Assembly: GCA_963205335.1 (NCBI GenBank)
Contig: CAUJIM010000067.1
Location: 18,955 to 82,954, forward strand
DNA length: 64,000 nucleotides
Direction of reading: 5' to 3'
Source of the DNA: Pseudomonadota bacterium
Lineage (GTDB): Bacteria > Pseudomonadota > Gammaproteobacteria > Burkholderiales > Burkholderiaceae_C
Part shown: one piece after another, positions 18,505 through 30,109 of the stretch
Layout of the letters: the number at the start of each line of letters is the position of its first letter
Numbering within the stretch: the first letter of the stretch is position 1
Notes under the pieces: generated by a model
Told to the model about the DNA's origin: nothing
What the model saw: only the letters and a program-made list of their open reading frames with translations
The model's database searches: none
Program-made: the position numbers and the translations under genes

Positions 18505-18951
18505 TCATCGGTTGCGATGGACCATGGATTTGCGCACATCGGCGACGTGTTCGCCGCGCTGGTTGGTGATCCTGGATTCCAGAACCACGAAGCTCAAAGC
18601 GCCTTCCTTCTTGTCGTAGACGTCAATCACTTTGGTCGCGAAGTGCAGCGTGTCCCCTGCGTACGCCATGGCACGGTAGGTGAACGACTGTTCGCCGTGA
18701 AGCATGCGTTGAAGCGTAATTCCAGCCTTTTCGCGCCAGGCGCCGTGGCTCGCTGGGCGATAGATTTCCGCGGAGAAAAGGTAGGTCGGCGGGAGCGGCA
18801 AAGCCGGGTGGCCAGCCTCCGCTGCGGCCGATTCGTCGAAGTAAACCGGATCGGTTTCGCCAATGGCTTTGGCGAAAAAGCGCAGCTGGTTCGCGTCCGG
18901 CTTGTGGGAGAACGGCGGAAGCTCCAGTCCAATAATGCTCTTGTCAATCAT
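18505..18951 (-). CDS. MaoC-like dehydratase N-terminal-type protein with degenerate motif
   Basis: Hot-dog-fold protein of 148 residues of the FAS1_DH/MaoC_dehydrat_N type. The segment AIGETDPVYFDESAA occupies the place of the hydratase-2 motif but lacks the catalytic His. It therefore probably serves as a structural or substrate-binding partner for the intact hydratase encoded 17 bases downstream. Both lie between the thiolase and SDR genes in one minus-strand run. Confidence 0.82.
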   Translation of the reverse strand: MIDKSIIGLELPPFSHKPDANQLRFFAKAIGETDPVYFDESAAAEAGHPALPLPPTYLFSAEIYRPASHGAWREKAGITLQRMLHGEQSFTYRAMAYAGDTLHFATKVIDVYDKKEGALSFVVLESRITNQRGEHVADVRKSMVHRNR

Positions 18952-18972
18952 GAGTTTCTTATGAGGTTCACG

Positions 18973-20157
18973 TCAGTTCTTCTGATAAACCGTGACAACG
19001 CAGGCGCCGCCGAGGCCGAGGTTGTGCTGCAATGCAGTTTTTGCGCCGGCGACTTGCCGCTCTTTTGCATCTCCGCGCAGTTGCAGAGTGAGTTCGTAGC
19101 ATTGAGCGAGACCGGTGGCGCCGAGGGGATGGCCCTTGGAAAGCAAGCCTCCCGACGGGTTGGTGACGTACTTTCCGCCATACGTGTTATCGCCATCCAG
19201 CACGAACTTTTCGCCTTCACCTTCGCCACACAAGCCGAGTGCTTCGTATGAAATGAGCTCGTTGTGCGCAAAGCAGTCATGCAACTCGACGACGTCAATG
19301 TCTTCTGGCCCAATGCCGGCTTGCTCGTAAGCTTGTTTTGCGGCTGCTTTCGCCATGTCCCAGCCGACCAGTTGGATTGGGTTCTTGCTTTCAAGAATGC
19401 CTGCGGGGTCCGTGGTGATGGCTTGGCCGGCGATCTTGACGTCCGTGCGCAATCCATTCCGTTTTGCGAATTCTTCAGAGACCACAATGGCGGCTGCGGC
19501 CCCGCAAGTAGGAGGGCAGGCCATCGAGCGAGTCATTACGCCGGGCCACATGACTTTCTCGTTCATCACGTCTTCGACGCTGACGATGCTCCTGAAGACG
19601 GCCTTCGGGTTGTTCGCGGCATGCCGGCTTGCCTTGGCTCGGATGGCTGCGAAGGTTTCCATCTTGGTGCCGTACTTTTTCATGTGGGTCAGTCCGGCGG
19701 CACCGAACAGTCGCAATGCGGGCGGGATGTCAATGGTTCCCAACACCTCTGCGATGACAGCATTAAAGTCTTCGAGTGGCACCGGCCGGTCGGTCCATGG
19801 GGTCGAAATGGCACCCGGCGCCATTTGCTCGAAGCCGACAGCCAGCGCCACATCGCAAACGCCGCTTGAGACTGCTTGCCGGGCCAGGAACAGGGCGCTC
19901 GATCCGGTCGCACAGTTGTTGTTGACGTTGAAAACTGGGATGCCGGTCATGCCGACGCGGTACAGAGCTTTCTGCCCGCAAGTCGAATTTCCCGACACGT
20001 AACCGGCAAAGGCTTGTTGAACCTTGTCGTAGGACAGTCCGGCGTCCGCCAAGGCCTCGTTGACCGCTTCGGCGGCCATCACGTGGTAGTGCGGCGACGT
20101 CCCAGGCTTCATGAACGGGATCATTCCCACGCCAGCTATATAAGTATTGCTGCTCAT
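18973..20157 (-). CDS. Thiolase of the SCPx/lipid-transfer type
   Basis: Thiolase-fold acyltransferase of 394 residues. The nucleophile motif is NNNCATGSSAL (Cys82), followed by VVELHDCFAHNE and the C-terminal LSKGHPLGATGLAQCYEL. These are the hallmarks of SCP-x-like thiolases, which often cut 3-oxo derivatives of branched or sterol side chains. The Cys and the GHP His are present, so thiolytic activity is plausible. Some relatives act instead as aldolases with a DUF35 partner, but no DUF35 gene is seen here. It lies 30 bases after the acyl-CoA dehydrogenase gene. Confidence 0.88.
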   Translation of the reverse strand: MSSNTYIAGVGMIPFMKPGTSPHYHVMAAEAVNEALADAGLSYDKVQQAFAGYVSGNSTCGQKALYRVGMTGIPVFNVNNNCATGSSALFLARQAVSSGVCDVALAVGFEQMAPGAISTPWTDRPVPLEDFNAVIAEVLGTIDIPPALRLFGAAGLTHMKKYGTKMETFAAIRAKASRHAANNPKAVFRSIVSVEDVMNEKVMWPGVMTRSMACPPTCGAAAAIVVSEEFAKRNGLRTDVKIAGQAITTDPAGILESKNPIQLVGWDMAKAAAKQAYEQAGIGPEDIDVVELHDCFAHNELISYEALGLCGEGEGEKFVLDGDNTYGGKYVTNPSGGLLSKGHPLGATGLAQCYELTLQLRGDAKERQVAGAKTALQHNLGLGGACVVTVYQKN

Positions 20158-20187
20158 AAACTTCCTTAAATCTTTTTTGGGGGGTGA

Positions 20188-21327
20188 TTACAGTTTTCGC
20201 GCAATCAGTTCGCGCATCACTTCATTGCTTCCGCCGTAGATCCGGCTAATGCGCATATCGACGAATGCGCGGGCAATGGGATATTCGAGCATGTAGCCGT
20301 AGCCGCCATGCAGTTGCACCATGTCATCCAGGCACTTCCATAGCGTTTCGGTTGCATGCAGCTTTGCAATAGCTGATTCCTCCAGCGTGAGTTTGCGAGC
20401 CATGTGTTGGTCCAGGTAATGGTCCACCATGGTCCGCAACGCAACACTCTGCGCCTTCACGTCGGCCAGTTTGAATTTGGTATTCTGGAAATCCCAGACG
20501 GTTTGGCCGAACGCTTTGCGTTCTTTCACGTATTCGAGCGTCAGGCTCAGGAGGTGTTCCAGCTTTGCGGCCGCCCCGACTGCGATGACGAAGCGCTCTT
20601 GGGGAAGCTCCTCCATGAGGTAGGCAAAGCCTTTTCCTTCCTCGCCAAGCAAATTGGAGGCTGGTACGCGTACGTTTTCAAAGAACAGTTCCGCCGTGTC
20701 TTGTGCGCGCAGGCCCACCTTCTCTAGCTTCCGACCGCGCCTAAATCCCTCCCGGTCGGCCTCCACGACCAGCAGGCTGACTCCCTTGGCGCCTGCTGAT
20801 GGATTCGTCTTGACAACGACCACCATCAGGTCGGCGAGCAGGCCATTGCTGATGAATGTCTTGCTTCCGTTGATGACGTATTCATCACCTTGACGCTCGG
20901 CAGTGGTTCGGATGGCCTTGACGTCCGATCCCCCGCCCGACTCGGTCATCGCCACTGCGAGGATTTTTTGCCCAGCGCAGATCGCAGGCAACCAGCGTTG
21001 CTTCTGCTCGCTTGTGCCCAGCCGATTGATATACGGAGCCACGATGTCCGAATGGAGGCTTAGCGAGAAGCCGGTGACGCCGGCGCGAGCCAACTCCTCT
21101 GCGATGACGGCACTGTGGCCGAAATCGCCATCGGAGCCACCGAATTCGCTCGGCAGCATGGGGCAAAGCAGGCCTTCCTTACCCGCCTTCAGCCATATCT
21201 CGCGCGACACCATGCCGTCTCGCTCCCAGCGTTCTTGGTTGGGCACGCACTCCCGCTCGAGAAAACGCCGCACGGTGTCGCGGAACATTTCGTGATCTTC
21301 GCGATAGACGCTTCGCTTTATTTGCAT
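20188..21327 (-). CDS. Acyl-CoA dehydrogenase
   Basis: FAD-dependent acyl-CoA dehydrogenase of 379 residues that would make a 2,3-enoyl-CoA. Typical segments are ILAVAMTESGGGSDVKAI, VINGSKTFISNG and the C-terminal RISRIYGGSNEVMRELIARKL. The usual C-terminal catalytic Glu (IYEG) is Gly here. A Glu is found instead in ELPQERFVIA, as in the long-chain/isovaleryl type where the base sits in another helix. It is the first gene of the minus-strand run that continues through thiolase, hydratases, SDR, Bug receptor, ligase and hydrolase. Its promoter must lie in 21328-21639. Confidence 0.9.
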   Translation of the reverse strand: MQIKRSVYREDHEMFRDTVRRFLERECVPNQERWERDGMVSREIWLKAGKEGLLCPMLPSEFGGSDGDFGHSAVIAEELARAGVTGFSLSLHSDIVAPYINRLGTSEQKQRWLPAICAGQKILAVAMTESGGGSDVKAIRTTAERQGDEYVINGSKTFISNGLLADLMVVVVKTNPSAGAKGVSLLVVEADREGFRRGRKLEKVGLRAQDTAELFFENVRVPASNLLGEEGKGFAYLMEELPQERFVIAVGAAAKLEHLLSLTLEYVKERKAFGQTVWDFQNTKFKLADVKAQSVALRTMVDHYLDQHMARKLTLEESAIAKLHATETLWKCLDDMVQLHGGYGYMLEYPIARAFVDMRISRIYGGSNEVMRELIARKL

Positions 21328-21639
21328 AGGTGCCTTTCTTTGGAAATGGCTCGCAATTTCTTGGGGTGTAGGACAGCCCTGTCAAAAGGAGATGACAAGA
21401 TGCCTATTGCTCTCGGATGAATTGTTTCGGACCGCATCTGCCTGCGCCCAGCGCAGAGATGTCGGCTTTAGAAACGGATGTCGGGGCCGCTGGCGGATTG
21501 GCGCCTTGCGCTAGGTTGTGTGCGGGCGCCCGCCCACTTTCCGGCGAATGCTTGCCAAATTGACTTGGGCGGTGAAGCCTTCATCTGCGCCTTTCTTTAG
21601 TCGTCGTCGATGCAGAACAAGCATAACGCAGAAAAGCGG
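21328..21639. other. Intergenic region upstream of the acyl-CoA dehydrogenase operon
   Basis: No gene is supported here. The stretch should hold the promoter of the eight-gene minus-strand operon starting at 21327 and the end of the LuxR-type gene's transcript. I could not place confident -35/-10 elements or an operator. Confidence 0.5.
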
Positions 21640-21673
21640 AGCTACCCCCCCCCGCATCGAGGGGGGGTCAGCT
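21640..21673 (-). terminator. Strong hairpin at the end of the LuxR-type regulator gene
   Basis: A run of nine C (21645-21653) faces seven G (21661-21667), extended by AGCT at both feet, giving about 12 base pairs with one bulge. The hairpin overlaps the regulator's stop codon. On the minus strand it is followed after a few bases by TTTT. A terminator is likely but the T-tract is short. Confidence 0.5.
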
Positions 21674-24439
21674 GATCAGGAGGTCCCGAGCTCGCGTGAC
21701 GGCTTCGTCACGTCCGGATACACGCAGCTTGCGGTAGAGGTTTCTCAGATGCCACTTGACCGTTTCGGTAGACAAGCCCATCGACCGCGCGATGCGCTTA
21801 TTTGGCAGGGCGAGCATGAGCATTCGCAGTACATCCAGTTCCCGCTGGCTCAGGGAGGCGCCCTGGGCCCGCGGGAGCGGCGCGGCTGCGATTTCGCCGC
21901 GGCCGGGTTCGGCGTTCAGCAGACGATCTATGTGAAAGTCGAGGAGGGGGTCCTTCCGGTGCTGCTCCCGAACCTCGGAGAGGATGCGCGGCGCTTCTGG
22001 CGCTGCATCCAGGAGCGTGCGCACCAATCCGAGCCGATGACCAAGGGCTAAGGCCTCGCAGGCCAGCTCCCAAGCCTGCTCCTTGTGTTGCAGACGGTCG
22101 TGAATGGCCGCGTCGAGCATCCTGAAATGAACCACTCCACGCCAGTTTCCATGCACTTCGCACTGGCCGCAGAGTGTCAAGACCTGTGCTGAGGCCAAGG
22201 CGAGCTCGCCCCCTGCCATGGCTCGATGGACGCGGGCCGTGGCGACCATCATGCGGATCTTCGATTGAGCACCACCTGATGCGTCATGGCGGATCGCCAG
22301 TTGCTCCAGTTTCTGGAACACGAGATCGGCCGACTGGGTTTCGAGTTTTCGCAGGTGAAGTACCAGCTGCTCCAGCAAGGATGCAGCAATCAACCGGTCA
22401 AGGCGGTGGCGGGTTGCGTACTCTTCCAATTGACGCAGCAGCGCCAGGCCCTCGGCCTCTGCTCCCAGAAGGAGGTGACATCGGGCGGCGCTATGGAGGG
22501 CGCATAGCGCGGTGTCGGGAATCGCTATCCGCTTCAACAGGTCAAGTCTGGGGAGCAATAGATCCAATGCGGCCTGCAGCTCACTGCGCTCATACAAGAC
22601 TTCCCCCAGCAATGCCGCAGCCATGCAAGAGGGCTCGCTTGTGTCTTCATGGATGGTGCAGCTGGTGACCCTAAGGACTGCGCGGTAGTGCCTCTCCGCC
22701 AGTTCTACATTTCCTTCTTGGGCGTGACTGAGGCCAGTGAAGCAGTGTCCGAGAAGAATGCCTGCCGGATCCTTCTCGAGCGGCATCTTGTCCGTCAAGA
22801 CGCTAGCGTTGTGCTTCAGCAGCTTGCGTGCGTCCTCAAATCTTCCGGCGTGGATGTAGACCAATGAGAGTTGATTTCTCATTCTTCTCTCGAAGCGCGT
22901 GTCTGCGGTCTCCGGAAGGGCTTTTAGCGGCTCCAGCAGAAGTCCGGCGGACTCGGTGTCATCCCGTTGGATGTAGTAAGCCGCGCGTGCCTGAGCGAGC
23001 TGGAAGCGTCCGAGTTCATCGATTGGAGGCGCCTCGCGTTCCAGATCCTCCAGGATCTTTGCATAGGCGTCGAGCTGCCCGGCCCGCGACTGGAGGTGAC
23101 CGTGCAGAAGGCGCAACGGAAGGCTGCGGGAAAGAGCCTGCGGAGGCAGTCGACGAAGCGCTGCCGCGATGTTCTGGAAGTCACCTCGCACTTGCATTTC
23201 TTGTGCGTAGACCTCGACCAGGGCCACCGCACGCTCCACTTGGTCGGCATCGATTCGATGGCGCACGGTCTCGTCCAGCAGGCCCGCAGACTCAAACCAG
23301 TCCGCTGCGCGGGCATGCAGCCTCTGTTGCAGGTCCCGCGGCAAGGCCTGAAATCGGGTCGCTAGGAAGTCCCGCAGCAGGGGATGCAGGCGAAACCAGC
23401 GCTCCAGGTTCTGGCTCACGACTGGATAGATGAAGAGATCCTGGTGGACGAGATGCGCTATCAGCTGCGCTGCTTTTGCGTGACGGGGCAGTTCTCCGAG
23501 GACGGCGGATGCGAGGGGAACGCAAAAGCTCGAACAGATGGACAACTGCACGAGGCGGTCCGTGTCGCAGGCGTTAAGTCGTGGGATCACCTCTCGCTCG
23601 AAGTATTCCGCGATGAGTGCTGAGTCCTGAGGCAGCGGGAGCCGCTTGGAGGGCGGCGGCTGCGCCGATTGACTTGGTGCAACCGCCAACATCTGCAGTC
23701 CAGCCGCCCAGCCTTCCGTGGCTCTATGCAGTACATGCACATCGCGGGGAACGACCGAGCCGAGGCGGTGGCGCAGGAACAGTTCGGTTTCCTGCCGCGT
23801 GAACATCAAATCATCGACACCAAGTTCCAGCAACTGGTTCTTGGCGTGCAAGTTCTCTAGGCTCACGGGGAGAGCGCCACGCGCTGTCAACACGAAATGC
23901 AAGTTGGAGGGCGCGTGGTCGATCAATAGCTGGAGCCCGTACTCAAGATCCAGAGAATCTCGCAGCAGGTGTAGGTCGTCAATCACCAAAGTGAGCTCTC
24001 GCCCGTAGCTTTGAACACCTTGGATCATTTCAATCGCTGCTCGCTCCACCGCTTCTCTGCCGGCGTCTTCCTCGAGCCAGGTTCTGGCTTTCTCGCAGAT
24101 GGTGCGATCGATCTGGTCAAAGCTCGCGATCAGGCAGTGAAGCAGGCGCCCGGTGCTGTCGTCCTCGTCAGACAGGTTCAGCCAAGCGACTTCGAATCCC
24201 AATGGCGTCAGAGCTTGTGGAAGAGCCCTGATCAGTGAGGTTTTTCCCGCCCCTGCGGGAGCTCGGATCGCGATGCAGCGCAGGCGTCGCGCTTTCAGCA
24301 TGCGCGCTAGCAATGAATCCCGTTGGAGCAGATCACTCGTGTGTCGTGGGGGGGTTGTCTTGGCGCGAATCCAGGAATGCAGGGAGGAGTTGGCATTCAT
24401 GTCCATATATATTTGCACTGAAGTCCCACGATCACTCAT
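21668..24439 (-). CDS. LuxR-family ATP-dependent transcriptional regulator (MalT/LAL-like)
   Basis: Large regulator of 923 residues. The N-terminal NTPase has Walker A APAGAGKTS at about 60-68 and LTLVIDDLHLLRDS as Walker B. The long middle part is helical and repeat-like, as in MalT sensor domains. The C-terminal LuxR helix-turn-helix contains LSQRELDVLRMLM and NKRIARSMGLSTETVKWHL. Proteins of this class sense a small ligand with ATP and activate catabolic genes. It lies between the operon starting at 21327 and the racemase gene, both on the same strand. Starts at residue 12 or 14 are also possible. Confidence 0.88.
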   Translation of the reverse strand: MSDRGTSVQIYMDMNANSSLHSWIRAKTTPPRHTSDLLQRDSLLARMLKARRLRCIAIRAPAGAGKTSLIRALPQALTPLGFEVAWLNLSDEDDSTGRLLHCLIASFDQIDRTICEKARTWLEEDAGREAVERAAIEMIQGVQSYGRELTLVIDDLHLLRDSLDLEYGLQLLIDHAPSNLHFVLTARGALPVSLENLHAKNQLLELGVDDLMFTRQETELFLRHRLGSVVPRDVHVLHRATEGWAAGLQMLAVAPSQSAQPPPSKRLPLPQDSALIAEYFEREVIPRLNACDTDRLVQLSICSSFCVPLASAVLGELPRHAKAAQLIAHLVHQDLFIYPVVSQNLERWFRLHPLLRDFLATRFQALPRDLQQRLHARAADWFESAGLLDETVRHRIDADQVERAVALVEVYAQEMQVRGDFQNIAAALRRLPPQALSRSLPLRLLHGHLQSRAGQLDAYAKILEDLEREAPPIDELGRFQLAQARAAYYIQRDDTESAGLLLEPLKALPETADTRFERRMRNQLSLVYIHAGRFEDARKLLKHNASVLTDKMPLEKDPAGILLGHCFTGLSHAQEGNVELAERHYRAVLRVTSCTIHEDTSEPSCMAAALLGEVLYERSELQAALDLLLPRLDLLKRIAIPDTALCALHSAARCHLLLGAEAEGLALLRQLEEYATRHRLDRLIAASLLEQLVLHLRKLETQSADLVFQKLEQLAIRHDASGGAQSKIRMMVATARVHRAMAGGELALASAQVLTLCGQCEVHGNWRGVVHFRMLDAAIHDRLQHKEQAWELACEALALGHRLGLVRTLLDAAPEAPRILSEVREQHRKDPLLDFHIDRLLNAEPGRGEIAAAPLPRAQGASLSQRELDVLRMLMLALPNKRIARSMGLSTETVKWHLRNLYRKLRVSGRDEAVTRARDLLIS

Positions 24440-24511
24440 CGGTCAGTGAGCTGCGCGGTGGTGGCCCGACAGCGCCGTGGATGGAGGCCATTTCTGGCGA
24501 GCCGTTCAATT

Positions 24512-24545
24512 GCAGAGTATCGCCAGTGCACTGGCGATACTCTGC
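24512..24545. promoter_or_regulatory. 34-bp perfect palindrome upstream of the LuxR-type gene
   Basis: The left arm GCAGAGTATCGCCAGTG meets its exact complement CACTGGCGATACTCTGC with no spacer. It lies 73 bases upstream of the LuxR-type start codon, within the 333-base gap 24440-24772 that otherwise holds no gene. It may be a regulator-binding site or a terminator for the racemase gene ending at 24773. There is no T-tract on either side, which favours an operator. Confidence 0.5.
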
Positions 24546-24772
24546 GGCCGCGCCGACGGTGGGACGCGCCCCATTGAATCGTGCGTTCGCACCCATGGGC
24601 GTCGGATCGCCTTCGGAAAATTGAGTTCTCCTGTCTGCGACCCGCCTCGGCGGGCGCCCGGGTCTCGGGCCATGGAGCGTTGGCCCTGGTCGGCAGCAGC
24701 CCCACTAGCGGGTGAAACCGGCGATTCTGGGTTCCAGAGCCCAGGGCCGGATTTGCGTCGCTGCGCTGTGCG

Positions 24773-25894
24773 TCAGTTGCAGGCGTTCTCGGTCCTCCAC
24801 CGTTGAATGACTGCCGAAATCTCTTCCTTGCAAGCGCCTGGCGCAGACGCGATGGCTGAGGGAGTGCGCGAAAAGCGGGGTGCGGGCGCTGGATGGATAA
24901 CGCCGTCGACCTCCACGAACGCCTGCCTGGCCACCTGGTGGGGATGTCGCATAGCCTCGCTGATCGACAGCACCGGCGCGAAGCACGCGTCGCTGTTTTC
25001 GAGCAGCGCCTGCCATTCGGCCAAGGGCTTGCGGCGAAAGAGATCTTGCAATGTGGCGCGCAATGCGGGCCAGTGGGCGCGGTCTTGCTGTCGCTCCAGC
25101 CAGCTTTCCGGCAGGCCGACGATCTTGCAAAAACGAGCAAAGAAGGCGGGCTCGATGGCGCCGAAGCTGGCGTGTCGGCCGTCGGCCGTCTCGTAGACGG
25201 AGTACCACGGCGCGCCACCATCGAGGAGGTTCGCCTGCCGCTGCTCCTTGTGCTGACCACTCTGGTGCATACCGATGAACTGGGCCATCAGATTCACCAC
25301 GCCGTCGCTGATCGCGGCGTCGATCACCTGGCCCTGACCGGAGCGCCCGGCCTCGTGCAGGGCGGCCAGTATCCCGACGACGAGATAGAGGCTGCCGCCG
25401 CCATAGTCGCCCAGCAGGTTCAGCGGCGGCACTGGCTGCTCAGTGGTGCCAATCGCGTGTAGCGCGCCCGTGATGGCGATGTAGTTGATGTCGTGCCCTG
25501 CAGTCGGCGCCAGCGGTCCGTGTTGACCCCAACCTGTCATTCTGGCGTACACGATTCGCGGCTTTAGCGCCAGCACGAGGTCCGGGCCGAGGCCGAGTCT
25601 CTCCATGACGCCGGGTCGAAAGCCCTCGACTAGCACGTCGGCATTCTCAAGCAGTTGCAGGACCTGTGCTCGCGCTTCTGGGGTCTTGAGGTCGACGTGG
25701 AGCGTGGAGCAGCGCCCACGTCGCGTGATCTGATGGGCGTTCACGGCGCCGGCGCCGGGCCTGTCCACCGTGATCACGTCTGCACCCATGTCGGCCAGGA
25801 GCATGCAAGCGAAGGGGCCGGGACCGATTCCAGCGAACTCGACGACGCGCACGCCGGTAAGGGGGCCCGACCTCTTTTGTGCTTCGTTGATCAA
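24773..25894 (-). CDS. Alpha-methylacyl-CoA racemase (CaiB/BaiF CoA-transferase family)
   Basis: Class III CoA-transferase-fold protein of 373 residues, closest in motif to alpha-methylacyl-CoA racemases. The racemase catalytic residues can be placed as His134 (AGHDINYIA), Asp163 (LLGDYGGGS) and Glu248 (FGAIEPAFF), matching the family's known His/Asp/Glu set. The enzyme would interconvert the 2R and 2S forms of 2-methylacyl-CoAs so that an S-specific acyl-CoA dehydrogenase can act. Its presence with an acyl-CoA dehydrogenase and an SCPx-like thiolase points to methyl-branched substrates. A formyl- or succinyl-CoA transferase role is less likely. Confidence 0.87.
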   Translation of the reverse strand: MINEAQKRSGPLTGVRVVEFAGIGPGPFACMLLADMGADVITVDRPGAGAVNAHQITRRGRCSTLHVDLKTPEARAQVLQLLENADVLVEGFRPGVMERLGLGPDLVLALKPRIVYARMTGWGQHGPLAPTAGHDINYIAITGALHAIGTTEQPVPPLNLLGDYGGGSLYLVVGILAALHEAGRSGQGQVIDAAISDGVVNLMAQFIGMHQSGQHKEQRQANLLDGGAPWYSVYETADGRHASFGAIEPAFFARFCKIVGLPESWLERQQDRAHWPALRATLQDLFRRKPLAEWQALLENSDACFAPVLSISEAMRHPHQVARQAFVEVDGVIHPAPAPRFSRTPSAIASAPGACKEEISAVIQRWRTENACN

Positions 25895-26656
25895 GGCGTC
25901 ACCTCCTTGCCCGGAGCCAGGAATGGGCCCGCGGTGCCGGCATCGGGGTGCTGGGTGATCGCGTTGAGTCGGAGGACAAGGGCATGGCGTGGGAGGTTGG
26001 CGGGTTGTGGAGGTGTCATTCCAAGTTTCTCGAGGGATAGAAAGGCAGTGGGCCGGGACGCTGCCCGGATCGCGCGAGGAGGGGAGGGTCCGAGTGTTGT
26101 GTCCAGCGCGGGCGGCGTCGCTGTCGAATGCATGGAGGCCTAACGACGCAATTGCGCCCTCCTCGAGGAGGTGGCAATCGGCGCTGGTGGCCAGATGGGG
26201 GCGGAGTTCGTCGCCGCGCCTGGGCTGCTTCGACCATGATCACTTCGGCTGCCAGGCGCGGCCGGATCATCCTGGCGCAGTGGCCTGGGACGAAAGGGAG
26301 AACTCCGCGACGCGCAGGCCGTCGAGAGGGGCGCCCGTCGCTCGCGGCAGCTAGTCGGGGAATTCGTGATCGAGGTGTCGAGCATGGAAGAGGGCTTGAG
26401 AGGTCGAGGGCTGGCTTGGGCGCGCGGGCCGCAACAGCGCACGAGCATGCAGCTTCCGACGCGGTGCCGACATCGACGCAGGCTCGCAACCCCTCGTCTT
26501 GGTGAGCATTCGTGTTTGATGGGAAGTGGAGGGTGCAGATTGGATGGCCCAAAGTGTAGTACCAATTCTAGGGCGAAGCGATTGAAGCTCTCAATCCCAC
26601 GACTCGATGCATGTACGATTGGCGGTTGCCCCAGCCCCGCGGCACGAGTGCTCACC
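25895..26656. other. Intergenic region between divergent racemase and GntR genes
   Basis: These 762 bases lie between divergent start codons. Both strands contain open frames, but their composition looks like frame shadows and none resembles a known protein. It should carry promoters for both genes. A GTAGTAC match to the GntR core sits at 26556-26562 but could easily be chance. Confidence 0.5.
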
Positions 26657-27400
26657 ATGACTGCTGAACTTGCCTATGCCGGCGCGCCGTCCGGCTCGTC
26701 CGCTGTGATCGCGGGCATCATCGACTACCTGAAGGACCGGCGCCTCAAGCCCGGTGACCGCCTGCCATCCGAACGCGACCTGGCCGAGCGCCTGGGCGCA
26801 GGGCGCAACGCCGTACGCGAGGCGCTCGCCACGCTGGTGACGCTGCGGATGGTCGAATCGCGGCCCAACTCTGGCATCTACCTCCGTCACGTCGAGCGCG
26901 AAGGCAGCTTCGAGGCGCTCGTCATGCTGGCCGACATGGGGGCGACCCCCACGCCGACCGAGGTGGCCGAGACGATGGAGGTTCGTGCGCACTTGGAGGC
27001 GCTGTCGGCACGCCTTGCCTGCGAGCGGAGGACGGAGAAGGACCTGGAGCGCCTTTCTGGTGTCCTGCAGCGCACGGACGTAGTGCTGGCGGACAACGGA
27101 AATATCGCCAAGGTGGACACCGACTTCCACATCGCGCTGGTTGACGCGACGCATAACTCAGTGCTGGTGCGCGTGTTGAATGCCTTTTACCGATTCACCG
27201 CCAAGCGGCGCGAGGAGCTGTTCTCCGACCATGCACACGGACTCGCGTCCGCCCGCGAGCACCGCAAGCTTGCCGAATACATCCGGCAGCGCAATGCGGG
27301 CAAGGCGGAGGCGCTGATCCTTGAGCATATGAACCGTGCTCGCAACTACTGGAACATTTTGCTGGAGGACAAGGCCAGCAAGCCAAAACGTTTCAAGTAG
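26657..27400 (+). CDS. FadR/GntR-family transcriptional regulator
   Basis: Regulator of 247 residues. The N-terminal winged helix contains RRLKPGDRLPSERDLAERLGAGRNAVREAL, the canonical GntR DNA-binding pattern. The C-terminal FCD domain contains MEVRAHLEALSARLA and VDTDFHIALVDATHN. The ATG at 26657 places the wHTH close to the N-terminus; a longer in-frame start at 26366 would add about 97 low-complexity residues and is unlikely. It is divergent from the racemase gene and probably controls it or the whole module through a CoA ester or acid ligand. Confidence 0.87.
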   Translation: MTAELAYAGAPSGSSAVIAGIIDYLKDRRLKPGDRLPSERDLAERLGAGRNAVREALATLVTLRMVESRPNSGIYLRHVEREGSFEALVMLADMGATPTPTEVAETMEVRAHLEALSARLACERRTEKDLERLSGVLQRTDVVLADNGNIAKVDTDFHIALVDATHNSVLVRVLNAFYRFTAKRREELFSDHAHGLASAREHRKLAEYIRQRNAGKAEALILEHMNRARNYWNILLEDKASKPKRFK

Positions 27401-27514
27401 CCGTGCCCACAGGCGCTCACGCATGAAGGCTCGGCGGCCGGGGCAGCGGAGACGGCCTGTCCGCCATGCAGGGGAAGTTGAAGGCGTCTTTGGTCCAGAT
27501 GACGCGAATGGCCC

Positions 27515-27590
27515 GCGTTCTGAAGAGCCTCAGAACTCTGAGCGGATCGAGCCACGAAAAAGGACCGACGAGTTCTCACCCGTGGCGGTG
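27515..27590 (+). mobile_element. Remnant of the left end of an IS3-family element
   Basis: This stretch resembles bases 37791-37860, the left end and orfA start of the IS3-family element. Shared blocks include CTCTGAG, GGAT-GAGCC and GAGTTCTCACC. The ATG of orfA is ACG here and there is a small insertion. The rest of the 319-base gap 27401-27719 shows no gene. The remnant marks the border between the acyl-CoA module and the P450 module. Similarity was judged by eye. Confidence 0.5.
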
Positions 27591-27719
27591 CCCGTCGGGA
27601 TGCTTCTGAACCTGCTCGGTTCCGCGTTGAACTGACGGCCCGACACCCAGGCCGGCGGGCTCGGGATCGAAGGCGGCCGTCAGCCGCCTGGGCGTCGGCG
27701 GCGAGTGCTTTGGGTCGCC

Positions 27720-30105
<2,386 letters not shown>

Positions 30106-30109
<4 letters not shown>

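Noticed and set aside
20188..21327. Acyl-CoA dehydrogenase as a dead enzyme because the C-terminal Glu is replaced by Gly
   Set aside because: Long-chain and isovaleryl types use a Glu in another helix, and a Glu is present at that place (ELPQERF).
26556..26562. GTAGTAC as a GntR-family operator upstream of the FadR/GntR gene
   Set aside because: It fits the GTMNKAC core, but about one such match is expected by chance in a 762-base gap, and no second half site or repeat is seen.
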